A DNA stretch of 64,000 nt from Streptomyces griseus subsp. griseus (GTDB lineage Bacteria; Actinomycetota; Actinomycetes; Streptomycetales; Streptomycetaceae): assembly GCF_000720255.1 (NCBI RefSeq), contig NZ_JOJE01000018.1, positions 124,001 through 188,000 on the forward strand, read 5' to 3'. The translations under genes were made by a program, and so were the position numbers. Below, piece after piece: positions 60,503 to 64,000 of this stretch. Each line of letters begins with the position of its first letter. Position 1 is the stretch's first letter. Under the pieces are notes generated by a model. The model saw only the letters and a list, made by a program, of their open reading frames with translations. It was not told the DNA's origin and ran no database searches.

Positions 60503-62620
60503 TTACCGGATCTCGGCCAGCACCCCGAGCACGGCTCGCACGTCCGGCGCCGACAGCAACCGCTCCCGGAACCCGGCGTCCATCAGCTTCCGCGACAGCA
60601 ACGCCAGGATCCGCAGATGCTCGTCGCCCGCGGCAGCCTCCGGTACGGCGATCATGAAGACCAGCCGGGCCTTCGTACCGTCCAGCGAGCCCCAATCGAC
60701 GCCTTCGTCGGACCGCGCGAACCCGACGACCGGCGCGGTCACCGCGTCCGTCTTGGCGTGCGGTATCGCGATCCCCTCGCCGAGCCCGGTCGTGCCCTGC
60801 TCCTCACGCCGCAGCGCCGTCCGCACCAACTCGTCCTGATCCGCGACCCGCCCGGTCCGCACCAGCAGCCCCGCAAGCTCCCGTATCGCCGCCTCCTTCC
60901 CGGCGGCCGCGAGCCGCACGTCGACGGTCTGCCCGGTGAGATACCCGGACAGAACCTCCGGCTCGGCGTCCGCCTCCGCCGCCGGCCCGGCCACGCCCGC
61001 GCTCTGCGCGACGACCAACTCCGGGGCCTGCGCCGGTACGGTCACCCCCGCACCCTCAGCCGCTACGGCACCCCCCGCACCCGGCGCCCCCACACCGGCC
61101 CCGACCAGCACCGGCTCGGCACCGGACACTCCCGCGCCGACACCCGGCGCTCCGGGCCGGCCGCGCTCCCCGAGGCCCACGAGCAGAACCGTCGTCAGCG
61201 CGGTCACCACCGTGCCGATCACCACCGCCACGAAGAACATCGGCACACCGCTCACCGCTCCCAGCACCGCCACGATCGGCCCGCCGTGCGGCACCGCGTC
61301 CTTCACCCCGGCGAGTCCGGCCACCGCACCGGCCACCGCGCCGCCCAGCATGTTGGCCGGGATGACCTGCGCAGGACGCGCCGCCGCGAACGGGATCGCG
61401 CCCTCGGAGATGCCGAAGCACCCCATGAACAGCGCGGCCAGCCCGGTCTCCCGCTCCTGCTCGGTGTACAGCCGCTTGCGGACCAGCGTTGCGAGCCCCT
61501 GACCCAGCGGCATCACCGGGATCGCGGCCGCGCACATGCCCATGACCGTCTGGTTGCCGGTCGCGATGAGCCCCGCCCCGAACAGGAACGCCGTCTTGTT
61601 GACCGGCCCGCCCATGTCGAACGCGATCATCAGCCCCAGAATCGCGCCCAGCAGCACCGCGCTCGTGCCCGTCATCCCACTGAGCCAGCTGGTCAGGTGC
61701 TCGAACACCCAGGAGATCGGCTTGCCGATGACGTAGATGAAGAACAGCCCCAGCGCCGTGGTCGCCACGATCGGGATCACGATGATCGGCATGATCGGCT
61801 GCACGAACTTCGGGACCCGCACCTGCTTGATCCCCAGCACCAGGTACCCGGCGAGGAACCCGGTCACGATCGCCCCGATGAACCCGGCCCCGGCCTCCGA
61901 GTCGTACAGCGAACCGGTGTTGGCGATCCACCCGCCGATCATGCCCGGCACCAGCGCCGGCCGGTCGGCGATGGCGTACGCGATGTACCCGGACAGGACC
62001 GGGATCATCAGCTGGAACCCGATGACCCCGACCTGGTTCACATGGGCCCAGAACGTGCCCTCCGGAATCACATAGCCCTTGGCCGTCGCATCACCGCCGA
62101 GCGCCAGCGACACCGCGATCAGCAGACCGCCCACGACCACGAACGGGATCATGTAGGAGACGCCGTTCATCAGCGCCTTGTACACCGTGCTCCGTTCCGT
62201 GCCACCGCCCTGACCGCCACTGGCCGACGACAGGGTCGACGCGGTGCCGCCCGCCGTGTGCACGGGCGCCGAACGCACCCGCTCGATCAGCCGCTCGGGG
62301 TGCCGGATTCCCTCGGCCACCCCGACGGTGAGGACCCGCTTGCCCACGAAACGGCTCAGGTCCACGTCCTTGTCCGCCGCGACGATGACGCCGTCGGCAG
62401 TGCTGACATCGTTGTCGTCGAGGACATTCTCAACCCCTATGGATCCCTGGGTCTCCACCTTCATCTCGATACCGCGGCTCTCGGCGGCCTGTGCGAGCTT
62501 CTCCGCCGCCATGTACGTGTGCGCGATGCCGGTCGGACACGCGGTCACCGCGAGCAGCTTCAGCCGCTTCCGCTCGCCATCGCCGCTGCCCGTGGGGGGA
62601 GGGCCGGCCGGACTGGTCAC
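60503..62620 (-). CDS. fruA: PTS fructose-specific enzyme IIBCA
   Basis: The 705-residue permease imports and phosphorylates fructose. The order is EIIB (LLAVTACPTGIAHTYMAAEKL, phospho-Cys28; EGIRHPERL), EIIC (about ten helices: MNGVSYMIPFVVVGGLLIA, AFDMGGPVNKTAF, CFGISEGAIPFAA), a Gly/Ala/Val-rich linker of about 70 residues, and EIIA (LGEGIAIPHAKTDAV with the phospho-His; VFMIAVPEAA). GTG 62620 follows GAGGAG at seven bases. No 1-phosphofructokinase or fruR lies next to it, unlike the usual fru operon, so the partner kinase must be elsewhere. The symbol rests on family, not on tested orthology. Confidence 0.93.
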   Translation of the reverse strand: MTSPAGPPPTGSGDGERKRLKLLAVTACPTGIAHTYMAAEKLAQAAESRGIEMKVETQGSIGVENVLDDNDVSTADGVIVAADKDVDLSRFVGKRVLTVGVAEGIRHPERLIERVRSAPVHTAGGTASTLSSASGGQGGGTERSTVYKALMNGVSYMIPFVVVGGLLIAVSLALGGDATAKGYVIPEGTFWAHVNQVGVIGFQLMIPVLSGYIAYAIADRPALVPGMIGGWIANTGSLYDSEAGAGFIGAIVTGFLAGYLVLGIKQVRVPKFVQPIMPIIVIPIVATTALGLFFIYVIGKPISWVFEHLTSWLSGMTGTSAVLLGAILGLMIAFDMGGPVNKTAFLFGAGLIATGNQTVMGMCAAAIPVMPLGQGLATLVRKRLYTEQERETGLAALFMGCFGISEGAIPFAAARPAQVIPANMLGGAVAGAVAGLAGVKDAVPHGGPIVAVLGAVSGVPMFFVAVVIGTVVTALTTVLLVGLGERGRPGAPGVGAGVSGAEPVLVGAGVGAPGAGGAVAAEGAGVTVPAQAPELVVAQSAGVAGPAAEADAEPEVLSGYLTGQTVDVRLAAAGKEAAIRELAGLLVRTGRVADQDELVRTALRREEQGTTGLGEGIAIPHAKTDAVTAPVVGFARSDEGVDWGSLDGTKARLVFMIAVPEAAAGDEHLRILALLSRKLMDAGFRERLLSAPDVRAVLGVLAEIR

Positions 62621-64000
<1,380 letters not shown>

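Overview
The window is high-GC actinobacterial chromosome with nearly every codon ending in G or C, GTG and TTG starts, a full-length WhiB, DnaA boxes of the streptomycete type (TTGTCCACA), F420 biosynthesis genes and several LytR-CpsA-Psr (LCP) genes. Gene content and order match what I recall of the Streptomyces core chromosome (the stretch from the hut genes past whiB to ahcY), so the source is very probably a Streptomyces. I see no tRNA, rRNA, CRISPR array, insertion sequence or prophage. The region looks like vertically inherited core with a few locally decayed or repeat-invaded spots.

Layout. 1-4439: histidine degradation operon (hutU end, an M20 amidohydrolase, hutF, hutI). 4573-7103: partner-switching module (SigB/F-type sigma factor, anti-anti-sigma, anti-sigma kinase). 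7521-11591: four-gene operon of secreted or membrane-anchored proteins, two of which share one domain and carry different sortase-like signals (LPQTG and LAETG). 11669-16096: POT peptide transporter, two-component system, GtrA protein. 16293-21858: purK-purE-dipeptidase operon, Old Yellow Enzyme with a divergent MerR regulator, and a second M19 dipeptidase-like gene that has lost its metal ligands. 21886-28196: two VOC proteins (one with a replaced 3' end), CGNR-type regulator, UDP-glucose dehydrogenase, acyl-CoA dehydrogenase, acetyltransferase, methyltransferase, and a Met/Cys-rich copper-binding four-helix protein. 28258-38931: five LCP genes, all on the minus strand, alternating with a thioesterase and a glycosyltransferase, then a TIGR03089-type protein. 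39065-45828: peptidoglycan amidase, ManC-like nucleotidyltransferase, AlkA-like glycosylase, fbiB-fbiA (coenzyme F420) and cysteine dioxygenase. 46543-52286: whiB, a giant membrane glycosyltransferase and a DUF5719-type protein. 52421-59275: zincin-like protein, DUF3499, manB, Trm112-like, SIS/TobH-like, manA. 59412-64000: cation diffusion facilitator, PTS fructose EIIBCA, and the start of ahcY.

How genes fit together. The block from LCP/TIGR03089 through manC, fbiA/fbiB, whiB, the zincin, DUF3499, manB, TobH and manA has the same membership as the Mycobacterium tuberculosis stretch Rv3255c-Rv3268. It appears to be an ancient actinobacterial cluster joining GDP-mannose supply, attachment of glycopolymers to the wall, F420 and a developmental iron-sulphur regulator.

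Most notable candidates: (i) a 30-codon, Cys-ending, apparently leaderless reading frame ahead of cysteine dioxygenase, resembling the polycysteine attenuators of mycobacteria; (ii) two perfect DnaA boxes just downstream of whiB; (iii) a metal-ligand-less M19 pseudoenzyme three genes from its intact paralogue; (iv) the LPQTG/LAETG secreted-protein operon; (v) short tandem repeats, including one that duplicates the 3' end of the zincin-like gene.
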